Positions 25,605 through 34,707 of a stretch of 64,000 nucleotides of DNA are shown piece by piece. The notes under the pieces are model-generated. The model was not told the origin of the DNA. It was given only the letters and a program-made list of their open reading frames with translations, and searched no databases. The DNA comes from Halomarina pelagica (lineage in GTDB: Archaea; Halobacteriota; Halobacteria; Halobacteriales; Haloarculaceae), in assembly GCF_024228315.1 (NCBI RefSeq), contig NZ_CP100454.1, positions 1,984,001 to 2,048,000 on the forward strand. Direction: 5' to 3'. The position numbers and the translations under genes were made by a program. Each line of letters opens with the position of its first letter. Position 1 is the first letter of the stretch.

Positions 25605-25808
25605 ATGGCTCTCGAACGGGAGGCGCTCGTGGAAATCGTCGTCTCCGTCGCAGCCGTCGGGCTGTTCATCGCCGTCATCGTCGGCATCGGTGTGACCTAC
25701 AACGGCGCTACCGGCCTCTCGAACGAGGGAGCGCTCGCGCTCGTCGGCAGCATCGCCGGCTTCGTGATCGTCATGTCGCTGCTCGGGTACGCGCTCTCGC
25801 GTCGCTGA
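25605..25808 (+). CDS. Small two-TM membrane protein
   Basis: A 67-residue protein, MALEREALVEIVVSVAAVGL at the start. It has a TM at about 10-29, a short loop and a second TM at about 43-63, ending in LSRR. The ATG at 25605 has a GCGTTTTTG promoter element about 30 nt upstream. It resembles other short haloarchaeal membrane proteins found in single copies; no function is known to me. Confidence 0.75.
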   Translation: MALEREALVEIVVSVAAVGLFIAVIVGIGVTYNGATGLSNEGALALVGSIAGFVIVMSLLGYALSRR

Positions 25809-25820
25809 TCGTCACCGATC

Positions 25821-25860
25821 TGACCGTCGCTGACCGTCGCTGACCGTCGCTGACCGTCGG
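25821..25860 (+). repeat. 10-bp tandem repeat, four copies
   Basis: TGACCGTCGC is repeated three times exactly, with a fourth copy ending in G. It lies between the small membrane-protein gene and the 3' end of priL. The one-helical-turn period would place identical sites on one face of the DNA, but slippage is the simpler origin. Confidence 0.8.
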
Positions 25861-25951
25861 CGATCCCCGCCGATCGTCGCTCACCGAGAACCGTCGAGGC
25901 GTCGGATCGAGGCGAACCGTCGACTGTCGACCGTCGACGCGGCGTCCGCCG

Positions 25952-26938
25952 TCAGTCCAGTCGCTCGGCGTAGTACTCGAGCGGGTGGGCGATGGACTCA
26001 CAGAGCGTATCCGGGTTCACGCAGTCGCCGAGCGCCTGCATCGTCGTGCAACCGGGGGGATCGAACGGGCCGCCTTCGCCCGCCAGTCGCTCGACCGCGT
26101 AGGCGAACGACTCCTCCTCCCTGCCGGTCGTCTCGACGATCTCCTCCTCGTCCATCCCGACGCCCGCGAGGAACGTGATCAGCGCGAACCGCGAGTGAGC
26201 GGGGAGGTCCGCCCCGGCGCGCGCCTCGGCGAGCAGGTGTTCGACGCAGGGGGGGAAGGCGTCGGGCGTCGGGGCGGCGTCGAACGACCGGGGGTAGTTC
26301 CGACTCGACAGCGACCGGGTCACGCGCCGGACCGTCGGTTCCAGGGGGTCAGCGATGGGGTCCGGGACCTCGAACGGGAGCCCCGACGCGACGCGCTCCT
26401 CGCACGCCTCGCGCAGGAGTTCGTACAGTTCGGCGCGGGTCACCGCGACGGTCCCGTCCGCGAGCGACCGCCGGACGAGCGCCCACTCCGGGCCCGACGG
26501 CGCGAGGCGGAGGTAGGTGCCGACGGCGACCCGGTGACCGTCTGCCGTCTCGCGCACGTCGTCCGCGAGGTCGAACTCGCAGAGGAAGTCGTCGAGCGAC
26601 AGGTCCGAACCGCCGAGGGTCGATCGCCCCTCGAACTCGTCGGTGAACCGCTCGTAGGCGGTCGACGCCTCGGCGGCGGCGTACTTCTCGACCGCGCCCG
26701 GCACGTCGAGCAGGGAGACGATCACCCGGGCGATCGGGTAGGAGAGCACCTCGACGCGGGGGGTGACGTGCTGGTCCGTCCGGACGGTTCCGCCGACGAG
26801 CGCCAGTTCGACCCGCTCGCGCCCCCGTTCGACGACGGTTCGGTCCTCGCGGACGAGCGTGGCGAGGTCCACGCCCGCGGCTCCCACCGCCTCCCGAGCG
26901 GCGTCGAGGAACGGATACCGGGCGTGAAACGTATCCAT
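25952..26938 (-). CDS. priL: DNA primase large subunit PriL
   Basis: A 328-residue regulatory subunit of the archaeal/eukaryotic-type primase. The N-terminal helical domain begins FHARYPFLDAAREAV. The C-terminal iron-sulfur domain has four conserved Cys: one in PPCVEHLLAE, two in PPGCTTMQALGDC and one in NPDTLCESI. These ligate a [4Fe-4S] cluster needed for initiation. The catalytic subunit PriS is not in the window. It is divergent from a zinc-finger protein gene, with a 159-bp gap that carries two 21-bp direct repeats. Confidence 0.95.
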   Translation of the reverse strand: MDTFHARYPFLDAAREAVGAAGVDLATLVREDRTVVERGRERVELALVGGTVRTDQHVTPRVEVLSYPIARVIVSLLDVPGAVEKYAAAEASTAYERFTDEFEGRSTLGGSDLSLDDFLCEFDLADDVRETADGHRVAVGTYLRLAPSGPEWALVRRSLADGTVAVTRAELYELLREACEERVASGLPFEVPDPIADPLEPTVRRVTRSLSSRNYPRSFDAAPTPDAFPPCVEHLLAEARAGADLPAHSRFALITFLAGVGMDEEEIVETTGREEESFAYAVERLAGEGGPFDPPGCTTMQALGDCVNPDTLCESIAHPLEYYAERLD

Positions 26939-27006
26939 ACCCCCTCATCCGGTCGGGATCGGTTAAGCGCTCTGAAGCCGATCGAACGGCGGAACCGACG
27001 CACGAG

Positions 27007-27048
27007 CGACCGTCGGGTCGAACGGATCGACCGTCGGGTCGGACGGAT
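27007..27048 (+). repeat. Two 21-bp direct repeats between priL and its divergent neighbour
   Basis: The 21-mer beginning CGACCGTCGGGTCGAACGG occurs at 27007-27027 and, with one mismatch, at 27028-27048. The 21-bp period is two helical turns. A protein-binding site serving both divergent genes is possible. Confidence 0.7.
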
Positions 27049-27097
27049 CGTCCGCCGAGTCGAACGGTCTATTAGCGCGCACGACGACGTACGGCCA

Positions 27098-27691
27098 GTG
27101 CCGCGGTTTCGCTACCCCTGCCCGGACTGTCGCTCCACGAACAGCCTGCACGACCCGGACTGCCGGTTCGACGGGACGCCGTGGGAGGACGTCGAGAAGG
27201 CCTACGTCGACATCCTGGGCGTCCTCGCCGCCGGCGCGACGACGGAGGGACGCCTGCGCGAGGCGGTCGACGGCCCGTGGGATCGCGTCCACTCCGCCGC
27301 GTTGAGCCGACTGCGACGCGACCAGCGCGTTCGCGAGACGCCCGGCGGCGCGCTCGAACTGCTCTCGCCGGCCGAGTACCGGGAGGAGGTCGCCGTCCCC
27401 TCCGAGGAGTCGCTCCGGACCATCTACGAGCACGGGAGCGTGCCGGGCTGTCACGACCACGCGATCTTCTCGCTCGTGGCCTACTACCGCAGCGTCGGCT
27501 TCTCCTGGCAGGAGACCCGCGAGCGCGTCGTCGACTGGCTCAGGGAGAGCGGGACGTGGGCGCGCGGCGGGTTCGAGGAGTCCTCGCCCGAGGAGATCGT
27601 CGACGCGAAGCGACACGTCTACGCCCAGGCGTACGGCTGGCGGCAGGCCGCGCGCGAGGCCGCCGCCGTCATCGAGCGGAGTCTGGGCTGA
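27098..27691 (+). CDS. Conserved-type haloarchaeal protein beside priL, N-terminal zinc finger
   Basis: A 197-residue protein. It starts with PRFRYPCPDCRSTNSLHDPD plus a further Cys, a CxxC...HxxxC zinc knuckle. A winged-helix-like region follows (about 27-90, including REAVDGPWDRVHSAALSRL), then a helical C-terminal domain (GCHDHAIFSLVAYYRSVGFS ... KRHVYAQAYG) that resembles primase C-terminal (PriCT-like) helical modules by eye. The GTG at 27098 is the first start after the promoter and gives the Cys pair at residues 7-10. No experimental function is known to me; the priL neighbourhood suggests replication. Confidence 0.75.
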   Translation: MPRFRYPCPDCRSTNSLHDPDCRFDGTPWEDVEKAYVDILGVLAAGATTEGRLREAVDGPWDRVHSAALSRLRRDQRVRETPGGALELLSPAEYREEVAVPSEESLRTIYEHGSVPGCHDHAIFSLVAYYRSVGFSWQETRERVVDWLRESGTWARGGFEESSPEEIVDAKRHVYAQAYGWRQAAREAAAVIERSLG

Positions 27692-27709
27692 CTGTCCCGC
27701 GAGCGGACG

Positions 27710-27946
27710 CTATCGCGGCGGCCGCCACGCCCGGAGCGTCTCGCGCCCGCCGACGGCGGTCGATCCGAGGCCGATCGCGACGAGGAGCGCGGCGCGCGCG
27801 AGCGGCCCGCCGGACGCGCCGCACACCGGGACGGACGCGACGGTCGTGACGCACCCGAGGGCGAGGAGCGTGCCGACGACCAGGAACGACGCGCCCAGTC
27901 CCAGCCCGAACGTACCGCCGAGAAACTGGAGGTGGGGGGAATCCAT
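27710..27946 (-). CDS. Small two-TM membrane protein
   Basis: A 78-residue protein with two hydrophobic segments (about 12-36 and 47-66) separated by VASVPVCGASGGP, and a short basic end (GRETLRAWRPPR). It has no recognisable catalytic motif. It converges with the priL-neighbour gene (18-bp gap) and lies upstream of pcn on the same strand. Confidence 0.65.
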   Translation of the reverse strand: MDSPHLQFLGGTFGLGLGASFLVVGTLLALGCVTTVASVPVCGASGGPLARAALLVAIGLGSTAVGGRETLRAWRPPR

Positions 27947-28210
27947 GGTGGTGTCTCCGCCAGGTCCCGCTTAAGCGGATCGGCCGTCGTCTGACGCGCA
28001 GCGGACGTCTGGCGCACGATCTCGGGTCGACGGGCGATCCCGGGGTCGACGGACGACCACGGTCGAACCGTCGCGCGCGGCGACCGGCGGTGGTGGGGAC
28101 GGTGGTACGGCCGGCGGACCGCGAACGGTACGGCCGACTGCGGACGACGGGGCCGCAGTGCGACGCAACGCGAGAAGGGAGAGGGGGGCCGGACTGCGAT
28201 CGGCGCGTCG

Positions 28211-28954
28211 TCAGTCGCTCTGGATGCGGGGGGCGAGCATGTACGTGACGTGGCCCTGCCCCTCGGCGATGTCGAAGTGGATCTTCACCGGGAACTCCTG
28301 GCCGAGTTCCACGGTCACCTCCCCGTCCTTGGGGAGCGCCTTGTTCATCTCCTTGAGGTAGTCGAGGCTGAACAGCGAGCGCGCCTCGCCCGCGGTGAGG
28401 TCGATGAGGTCCTCGCGGTCGAGTTCGAAGTGGACGTCGTCGGTGTCGCCCTGCGCGTCGACGTAGAAGTACTCGTCGTCCGCCTCGACGCCGAGGGCGA
28501 TGTGGTCGCTCACCATGTCGGCGGCCTTCACGGCGCGGTCGATGTCGCGTCCCTCGACGACGACCGTCGCCGGCAGGTCGAGGTCCGGGAGGTCGGGTTC
28601 CTGACGGATGGAGTCGGGATCGATGAGCGCGAGGGTGTACTCGAGGCCCTCGATCTGGATGTGGAGCTTGCGCGTCTCCTCGTCCAGTTTGAACTGGACG
28701 AGCTGGTCCGCGCCGGCCATCTTGGCGATGTCCTCCAGCCGCGAGAGGTTCACGCCGATGACGCCGCCGTCGGTTTCGTAGGACTCGAAGGCGGCCGCCG
28801 ACAGCGAGAGGTCCACCATCCCGACGTTGGCGGGATCGACGGCCCTGATCGTGAGTCCGTCGTCCTCCAGTCTGATCTTGCACTCGTCCACCAGCACGCT
28901 GACCGAGTCGAGCGCGGCCCGGAGCGTCCCCGAACTCACGATAGCCTTGAACAT
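28211..28954 (-). CDS. pcn: DNA polymerase sliding clamp (PCNA)
   Basis: A 247-residue PCNA subunit, forming a homotrimeric ring that holds replicative polymerases and repair enzymes on DNA. It begins [20 protein letters not shown] and contains the conserved [17 protein letters not shown] and [10 protein letters not shown] stretches. It ends [10 protein letters not shown], the interface strand. The strong negative charge is typical of halophilic PCNA. It is a single-copy gene in haloarchaea and expected to be essential. It should be loaded by the RFC complex to which RfcC (16.5 kb) belongs. Confidence 0.97.
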   Translation of the reverse strand: MFKAIVSSGTLRAALDSVSVLVDECKIRLEDDGLTIRAVDPANVGMVDLSLSAAAFESYETDGGVIGVNLSRLEDIAKMAGADQLVQFKLDEETRKLHIQIEGLEYTLALIDPDSIRQEPDLPDLDLPATVVVEGRDIDRAVKAADMVSDHIALGVEADDEYFYVDAQGDTDDVHFELDREDLIDLTAGEARSLFSLDYLKEMNKALPKDGEVTVELGQEFPVKIHFDIAEGQGHVTYMLAPRIQSD

Positions 28955-29176
28955 GAACGCGACTTACCCGCGACGGGGTAAAAACATGAACGGTTCACGC
29001 GCGTGCGAGCGCGAGGACGACCGCGGAATGGCGACCCGCCGTGGAATCGCCGCCGGATCGACGGAGCCGGGAGATCGTCACGCCGCGGAACGCCACGGCA
29101 CGGTGATACTTGCACCACCGATTCAGTGTCATTCGAGTGGACAAGAGTGAAATGATAGCCGCGAGTGCAGTCGAAC

Positions 29177-29806
29177 ATGACTGTTGGTGATTCGGTTTCT
29201 CGACGGACGCTGCTGGCCGGTGTCGGCGCGACGCTCCTCGGCGCGGGTTCCGCGAGCGCGCAGGAAAACGGGAGCGGTAACGGCACGAACGCCACCGGCG
29301 ACGGGGCCGAGGAACGCGTCGACACGTCTGCGATCATGCCCGAGCGACCCGCGGGCGAGAACACCGACTACACGGGGATGTTCGTCCACCTCACGAACAA
29401 GCTGAAGAACGTGGACGTCCAGGGCATCGAGCAGTGCGAGGTGGCGAACTGGGACCCCGACGAGACGGAGGTGTTCGAGATCCAGCTGGTCGACAAGGTC
29501 GGGAACCGCGAGGAGATCTACGGCTCGTCGATGTACTTCCCGAACAACCTGAACCTCGCGCCCGGACAGCTGTTCGTCATCGACAACCAGCAGCCCTGCA
29601 CGAACGGCTACCTCGGCGTCCAGCTCTCGGAGATCCTCGCCGAGAACGTCACCCGCGGGTTCGCCGGCAACGGGACGCGGGCGGAGGGCGAGGAGGGAGG
29701 CGGCTCCTCGGGCGCGTTCGGCCCCGGGTTCGGTCCCGTGGGCGCGCTCGGCGGTATCGCGGCCGTCGGCTACGCGCTGGCGCGGCGCGCGGGGGGCGAC
29801 GAGTGA
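29177..29806 (+). CDS. Tat-exported surface protein with PGF-CTERM-like tail
   Basis: A 209-residue secreted protein. A twin-arginine signal (SRRTLLAGVGATLLGAGSAS, residues 8-27) is followed by an Asn/Gly linker and a beta-rich domain of about 100 residues. The C-terminus has Gly/Ser, then PGFGPVGALGGIAAVGYALA and Arg/Arg. That is the tripartite PGF-CTERM sorting signal cut by archaeosortase A before lipid attachment. The central domain (MFVHLTNKLKNVDVQGIEQC ... QLFVIDNQQPCTNGYLG) is not one I can name. A GTG four codons upstream is an alternative start. Confidence 0.75.
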   Translation: MTVGDSVSRRTLLAGVGATLLGAGSASAQENGSGNGTNATGDGAEERVDTSAIMPERPAGENTDYTGMFVHLTNKLKNVDVQGIEQCEVANWDPDETEVFEIQLVDKVGNREEIYGSSMYFPNNLNLAPGQLFVIDNQQPCTNGYLGVQLSEILAENVTRGFAGNGTRAEGEEGGGSSGAFGPGFGPVGALGGIAAVGYALARRAGGDE

Positions 29807-29878
29807 GGTAGGTCAGGGAGCGGGGCGAACGAGGGGTGAACGAAGGGCGTATCCGGAGGCCTCGCGTACTCCGGGCAA

Positions 29879-30643
29879 ATGGCCCGGAAGGACGACTACT
29901 ACAACCGCGCGAAGCAGCAGGGCTACCGCTCGCGCGCGGCCTACAAGCTGAAGCAGTTGAACGAGACGGCGGGGCTGATACAACCGGGCGACACGGTGGT
30001 CGACCTCGGGGCGGCACCCGGCGGGTGGCTACAGGTCGCCGCGGAACTCGCCGGGGAGGGGGGCACCGTCGTCGGCGTCGACCTCCAGCGGGTGAAGCCC
30101 CTCGACGGCGTCGAGACCGTCCGCGGGGACATGACCGAGGAGGAGACGCGCGAGCGGATCCGAGAGGCGCTCGACGGGCGGGAGGCGGACGTCGTGCTCT
30201 CGGACATGGCCCCGAACATGAGCGGCGAGTACTCGCTCGATCACGCCCGGTCGGTCCACCTCGCCCGGATGGCCTTCGAGACGGCCCGCGACCTCCTCGC
30301 GCCGGGCGGGGACTTCGTCGCCAAGGTGTTCGACGGCCCGGACGTGCGCGACCTCAGGCGCGACGTGGAGCGGGAGTTCGACTACGTCCGCGAGGTGCGC
30401 CCGGAGGCCTCGCGCAAGGAGTCCTCGGAACTCTACCTCGTCGCCAAGCGCCGGCTCACCGCGCCCGTCCGCGCCGGCGACGAACTCGACGTGGAGGTCG
30501 AGGACGTGGGGAACGAGGGCGACGGCATCGCCAAGGTCGAGGGGTTCACGGTGTTCGTCCCCGGCACCGAAGCGGGCGAGTCCGTCCGAGTCCGCGTCGA
30601 GGACGTGAAACCGCGCTTCGCGTTCGCGACGCGGATCGACTGA
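29879..30643 (+). CDS. rlmE: 23S rRNA (uridine-2'-O-)-methyltransferase RlmE with C-terminal TRAM domain
   Basis: A 254-residue FtsJ/RrmJ-family enzyme expected to 2'-O-methylate a uridine in the 23S rRNA A-loop. The N-terminus DDYYNRAKQQGYRSRAAYKL carries the first catalytic Lys. The SAM loop is VVDLGAAPGGWLQVAAEL, the catalytic Asp is in VLSDMAPNMSG, and the second Lys is in FVAKVFDGP. Residues about 195-254 form a TRAM RNA-binding domain (GDELDVEVEDVGNEGDGIAK), a fusion usual in haloarchaea and absent from E. coli RlmE. Confidence 0.95.
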   Translation: MARKDDYYNRAKQQGYRSRAAYKLKQLNETAGLIQPGDTVVDLGAAPGGWLQVAAELAGEGGTVVGVDLQRVKPLDGVETVRGDMTEEETRERIREALDGREADVVLSDMAPNMSGEYSLDHARSVHLARMAFETARDLLAPGGDFVAKVFDGPDVRDLRRDVEREFDYVREVRPEASRKESSELYLVAKRRLTAPVRAGDELDVEVEDVGNEGDGIAKVEGFTVFVPGTEAGESVRVRVEDVKPRFAFATRID

Positions 30644-30655
30644 TCCCGTACTGTC

Positions 30656-30856
30656 TCAGTTCGACAGCCAGGCGTACGTCTGTAGCGCGCCGAAGACGAG
30701 CGCGAGCAGGCCGTTCTCCACGACGAGCAAGAGGCTCGCGTCCACGGCCCGCGCGACGACCGCCGTCGCGCCGAACGCGGTGGCGAGCGCCAGGTTGTAC
30801 TTCGCGAGGACCGTCCAGCACTCCTGATCGAGGTCGACGAGGCCGTCGCTGGTCAC
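30656..30856 (-). CDS. Small two-TM membrane protein
   Basis: A 66-residue protein with a short acidic N-terminus (VTSDGLVDLDQECWTVL) and two hydrophobic segments (about 22-40 and 43-63). The GTG at 30856 is chosen because longer versions run into a proline/arginine-rich stretch unlike a real protein. It converges with rlmE (12-bp gap). Function unknown. Confidence 0.6.
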   Translation of the reverse strand: MTSDGLVDLDQECWTVLAKYNLALATAFGATAVVARAVDASLLLVVENGLLALVFGALQTYAWLSN

Positions 30857-30957
30857 GAGGGGGAGACGGACGGGGGAGACAAAAGCCCGGGGCCTGCCGA
30901 GGTCGGGTGGCGCGTCGGGTGCTGAGTGGCCGGTGTCGGCACCGTTCGATTCCGGGA

Positions 30958-31683
30958 TCAGTCGCCGAGGGCGGGTTCCGCGCGGGCGTTTCGCGCGCGC
31001 ACCGTCCCGACGACGGCGTAGACGAACGGCGTGTCCACGACCGCGATGAGGAGCTTCAGGAGGTACTGGCCGACGATCAGCGACGCGAGGACCCCGCCGG
31101 GGAGCGACTGGCCGCCGAGGAGTTCGGGGGCGAGCCAGAAGGCGACGCCGACGAAGACGAACGTATCCAGCAACTGACTCGTCGCGGTCGAGCCGACGTT
31201 CCGCAGCCAGAGCGCGTCGCCGTCGGTCCACTCGCGGAGGCGGTGGAAGACGAGCACGTCCCAGTTCTGGCTGACGAGGTAGGCGAGGAGGCTCCCCGCG
31301 ACGACGTGGGTACTCGCGCCCAGGACGGTGGCGAACTGCTCGGGCGGAACGCTCGACGGCGCGGCGGGCGCGAGGATCGTGCTCCAGACCAGCGCGAGCA
31401 GGACGAGGTTCATCGCGAAGCCGACGTTGACCACCGCCTGCGCGGTGCGCTTGCCGTACAGTTCGGCGACGCAGTCGCTCGCGAAGAACGTGAGCGCGTA
31501 TGCCAGCGCCGCCCCCGGCAGGACGAGCGCGTCCCCCGTCACCGGCAGGGAGAACGGGAGCGCGAACGAGAGCACCTTCGAGGCGGTGAGCTGGGCGGTG
31601 ACCAGCGCCGTCACGAACAGCGCGACGAGCGCGAGCGCCGGGAGGGGGACCGCGAGCCCGTCGGCGCGGCTACGCCGACTCAT
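30958..31683 (-). CDS. Queuosine/archaeosine precursor transporter (YhhQ/QPTR family)
   Basis: A 241-residue membrane protein with about six TM segments. It carries the family's marks TAQLTASKVLSF, FFASDCVAELYG, and the late stretch DTFVFVGVAFW followed by VVDTPFVYAVV. COG1738 proteins import 7-deazaguanine precursors such as preQ0 or preQ1. In archaea preQ0 feeds archaeosine at position 15 of tRNA, so a salvage role is likely. It overlaps the ribbon-helix-helix gene upstream by 14 nt, suggesting one transcript. Confidence 0.88.
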   Translation of the reverse strand: MSRRSRADGLAVPLPALALVALFVTALVTAQLTASKVLSFALPFSLPVTGDALVLPGAALAYALTFFASDCVAELYGKRTAQAVVNVGFAMNLVLLALVWSTILAPAAPSSVPPEQFATVLGASTHVVAGSLLAYLVSQNWDVLVFHRLREWTDGDALWLRNVGSTATSQLLDTFVFVGVAFWLAPELLGGQSLPGGVLASLIVGQYLLKLLIAVVDTPFVYAVVGTVRARNARAEPALGD

Positions 31684-31852
31684 CGTCCTCCAACCGCCCG
31701 TGACGGGCGTCGATGTCGTCGAGGAGGTCGAGCGTCTTGCGGATCGAGGCACGGATGGCGTCGCTGCGGTTGACGAACTTCCCGTCGTCCCCGACGTGCG
31801 CGTCGAGGTCGTCGAGCAGCTCCTTCGGTATCTCGACGCTTATCTTGGGCAT
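31670..31852 (-). CDS. Ribbon-helix-helix (CopG-type) DNA-binding protein
   Basis: A 60-residue protein. The N-terminal strand MPKISVEIPKELLDDLDAHV, a turn, and FVNRSDAIRASIRKTLDLLD form the classic ribbon-helix-helix dimer fold. It is probably a transcription factor. Its 3' end overlaps the YhhQ-type transporter gene by 14 nt, so it may regulate that transporter or its own operon; this is inference from position. Confidence 0.88.
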   Translation of the reverse strand: MPKISVEIPKELLDDLDAHVGDDGKFVNRSDAIRASIRKTLDLLDDIDARHGRLEDDESA

Positions 31853-31996
31853 ATCCGAGGATTACCCCACGCATACGAAACGGCGTCGATGCGACGCGCG
31901 GCGCGGACGGCGTCGGTTCACGCGACTCGCCGCTCGCGGTCTCCTCGATGTGCGTCGGTCGCACGGCTGTCGCGACGGACGACACCTCGGCGCGGT

Positions 31997-32392
31997 TCAC
32001 CCCTGATACAGACGGAGGAGTTCGCGCCCGGCGTATCCGGCGACGAACCCGACGGCCGCGCCGGCGAGACAGACGCCGCCGACGACGAGGAGGGCGTCGA
32101 CGAGCGGATCGGTGGCGACGGCGAAGACGGCGAACAGCGTCGCCGGGAGGAGACCGATGACGACGCTCTCGATGAGCCCCCCGCCCCGGGCCGCCGAGAC
32201 GAGCGAGGCGAGCGGCGGCGTCCCGACGAGCAGCCAGGGCAGGACGGCACCGTAGAGGAGGGTCCCGATGACGAGCCGCGAGGCGACGACCACGACGGCG
32301 ACCACCACGAGCGCCGCGGCGTACACGCCCGTGACGAACCAGTCGCGGTGGTCCGCCTCGCCGTGGAGGAGCGTCTCGACACCCCCGCTCAT
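31997..32392 (-). CDS. Four-TM membrane protein
   Basis: A 131-residue protein beginning MSGGVETLLHGEADHRDWFV, with hydrophobic segments at about 21-42, 44-62, 77-99 and 102-122. It ends GRELLRLYQG. No motif gives a function; from memory similar proteins occur widely in haloarchaea. A GTG four codons upstream (32404) is an alternative start. Confidence 0.7.
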   Translation of the reverse strand: MSGGVETLLHGEADHRDWFVTGVYAAALVVVAVVVVASRLVIGTLLYGAVLPWLLVGTPPLASLVSAARGGGLIESVVIGLLPATLFAVFAVATDPLVDALLVVGGVCLAGAAVGFVAGYAGRELLRLYQG

Positions 32393-32562
32393 CGGGCGCG
32401 ACACCCCGAATAGACCGCCGGACGCACCCCCGGGTGACCCCCTCCGCGGTGTGACGGCACCGCCGACGGCCCGGGCGGACAGATCGGGAAGTGGGACAGA
32501 CGACGCTCCATACCAGTCCCCTGTATCGTCCTGGTTGATAAGGTTTCAGGGCGCTCGACCGA

Positions 32563-34497
32563 TCAGTCCGCCCGCTGGCCGGTCGAGCGGGCGGACCGGC
32601 GACCGCCGAGGGTGTAGAGCCACAGGAGGCCGAGACCGATGAAGTACGCCCCGATCAGGGGGACGCTGAACAGGAGCATCGTGAACACCCCGCCGGGGAC
32701 GGCGAGCGCGGTGACGGTGAAGATACCGACCACCACCTCGCGCCAGCGACCCCGCATGGCGCGGTAGGGGACGAGACCGCCGCGGTGAAACAGGAGCATC
32801 GTCGAGGGGACGATCCCGAGCAGGCCGACCCCGATGGTCGTGAGGAACACGAGCCACCCGAAGCTGTTGATGCGGTACTTGATGATCATGTCGGAGTTGA
32901 TGACGTCCCACGCGAGCCAGGAGATGACGTTCGGGGCGACGACGGCGTAGCCGACGACGCTGCCGATCACGAGGGAGACGAACGTCGTCACGCCCCACGT
33001 GAACAGCACGCCGCGCGACCCCGAGACGAACCCGCGCGTCTCGAGCGCGGGCCACGCGTAGTAGAGGACGAGCGGGATCGTCGTCACGAACGCGACGACG
33101 GCGGCCACCTTCATCTCGAAGACGAGCGCCTCGACGGGGTGGAGTACGGCGATGTCGACCACGTCCTTGTCGACGAACGCGGGGAGGCGGCGGAGGAAGT
33201 CCTGCCGGAGGACGTCGATGCCGCCCTGGTAGAGGGCGGTGAACACGGCGGCGAGGACGATCAGAAAGAGCGCGACGATGCGGAACGACTTCGACGCGAG
33301 GCTACCGATGATGAACTGGAGGTCGTAGAAGTAGCCGCCGATCTCGTCCTCGCTCCGCTCGTCGTCGCTGAAGGCGTTGACCACGCCGGTGGTCGTCCGG
33401 GTCACGACGTCGGAGTCGTCCCCCTCGTCGGGGGTCGTTCCGTCGGGGACCGCCTCCGCCTCGGCGGTCGGGGCGGTCGTCCCGTCACCCGTCGACGCCT
33501 CCCCCTCGCGCGCCGCCTCGACCTCGTCGAAGCGGTCGAGGATCGCCTGCGCCCGGTCGTGGTCGCCCTCGTCCATCGCCGTCCGGGCGTGGCCGAGCGC
33601 CTCCTCCTCGGTCATCTCCGCGAACGCCTCCGGCGGGGCGGCGCGAACGCCGGCCGCGTCGAGCGTCGAGAGGTCGATGTCGGCCGGATCGCCGCTGCCC
33701 CGCCGCGCGCCGTCGCGCGCGGCGTGTGCGCCGCGCGCGGCCTGGATGAACCGCGAGAACAGCAGGCCGACGACGTAGAGGGCCGCCATGGGGATGGCGA
33801 CCAGCATCATCGAGAACGGTTCGGGCGACCCGTTGATGACCGAGGCGAGCACGGCGATGGCGACGAAGGCGTGCCGCCACTTGTCGCGGAACGTTCGATA
33901 CTGGACGATCCCGGCGTACGTGAACGCGCTCATGAGTAGCGGGAGCTGCGCCGCCAGCCCCATCGCCAGCGAGAGGATGACGATGAACTGGGTCCACTTG
34001 ACGATGGAGTAGGTGGGGGTGAACCCCGACCGGATGGCGTTCCTGGCGAAGAAGTCGAACAGGATTGGAAAGAGCAGCCCGAACGCGTAGGCCACGCCGC
34101 CGGCGAACAGCACGAGACCGAACAGCGCCAGCACGGCGACCTTCCACCGGGCCACCGGCGCGTTCGGGATGAGCCCCCGTTCGCGGAGCGGCTCGCGCGC
34201 GAAGTAGAGCAACACCGGGAGCGCGATCAGCCCGCCGACGATGAGCGCCATCTTCACCTGCAGGAGGATGACGTCGAACGGCGTCACGGCGATGACGGAC
34301 GCGCCCTCGGCGAGCAACCGCGCCTTCAGGAAGTCCCAGACGTAGAGGTTGATGAAGTAGAACGAACCGAGGAACCCGACGAGGAAGACGATGAACACCT
34401 TCTGGAGGTGCGTCTGGGCCGTCCGTAGCATCGCGGCGACCGTCTGCCGCCCGTCGTCGATAGCCCGTGCGGTATCCTCGTCAATCACGCTCGACAC
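32563..34497 (-). CDS. tatCt: Twin-arginine translocase TatC, double-length haloarchaeal form (TatCt)
   Basis: A 644-residue fusion of two TatC domains. Each half has about six TM segments (roughly 40-270 and 420-640), joined by an acidic cytoplasmic linker (about 280-410) with DEGDDSDVV-type sequence. TatC recognises twin-arginine signals; haloarchaea send a large share of exported proteins through Tat, and several such proteins lie in this window. The GTG at 34497 gives VSSVIDEDTARAIDDG, matching the usual start of TatCt; a second GTG is three codons later. It is divergent from tatCo, the standard haloarchaeal pair. Confidence 0.93.
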   Translation of the reverse strand: MSSVIDEDTARAIDDGRQTVAAMLRTAQTHLQKVFIVFLVGFLGSFYFINLYVWDFLKARLLAEGASVIAVTPFDVILLQVKMALIVGGLIALPVLLYFAREPLRERGLIPNAPVARWKVAVLALFGLVLFAGGVAYAFGLLFPILFDFFARNAIRSGFTPTYSIVKWTQFIVILSLAMGLAAQLPLLMSAFTYAGIVQYRTFRDKWRHAFVAIAVLASVINGSPEPFSMMLVAIPMAALYVVGLLFSRFIQAARGAHAARDGARRGSGDPADIDLSTLDAAGVRAAPPEAFAEMTEEEALGHARTAMDEGDHDRAQAILDRFDEVEAAREGEASTGDGTTAPTAEAEAVPDGTTPDEGDDSDVVTRTTTGVVNAFSDDERSEDEIGGYFYDLQFIIGSLASKSFRIVALFLIVLAAVFTALYQGGIDVLRQDFLRRLPAFVDKDVVDIAVLHPVEALVFEMKVAAVVAFVTTIPLVLYYAWPALETRGFVSGSRGVLFTWGVTTFVSLVIGSVVGYAVVAPNVISWLAWDVINSDMIIKYRINSFGWLVFLTTIGVGLLGIVPSTMLLFHRGGLVPYRAMRGRWREVVVGIFTVTALAVPGGVFTMLLFSVPLIGAYFIGLGLLWLYTLGGRRSARSTGQRAD

Positions 34498-34673
34498 ACT
34501 CGACCTAGCCAACTTGCCGTTATCAATCTTTTCGGTCGCGGGAGCGACGGCCGGCGGTGGACGGGCGAGGACGGTCGGCGGTGGCGGCCGGCGGTGGACG
34601 GGCGAGGACGGAGGCGGCGGTCGGACGCTGGCGGTCGGGGCCACTGCCACGCCGAACCCCCGCGGAGGTGAGA

Positions 34674-34684
34674 AGGCTTACAAT
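34674..34684 (+). promoter_or_regulatory. TATA-like element of tatCo
   Basis: GGCTTACAATC lies about 25-34 nt upstream of the tatCo ATG, leaderless spacing. The facing tatCt promoter is read on the other strand near 34517-34525 (TTGATAACG). Confidence 0.4.
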
Positions 34685-34707
34685 CGCTGGGCCACCTACG
34701 GCGGATA

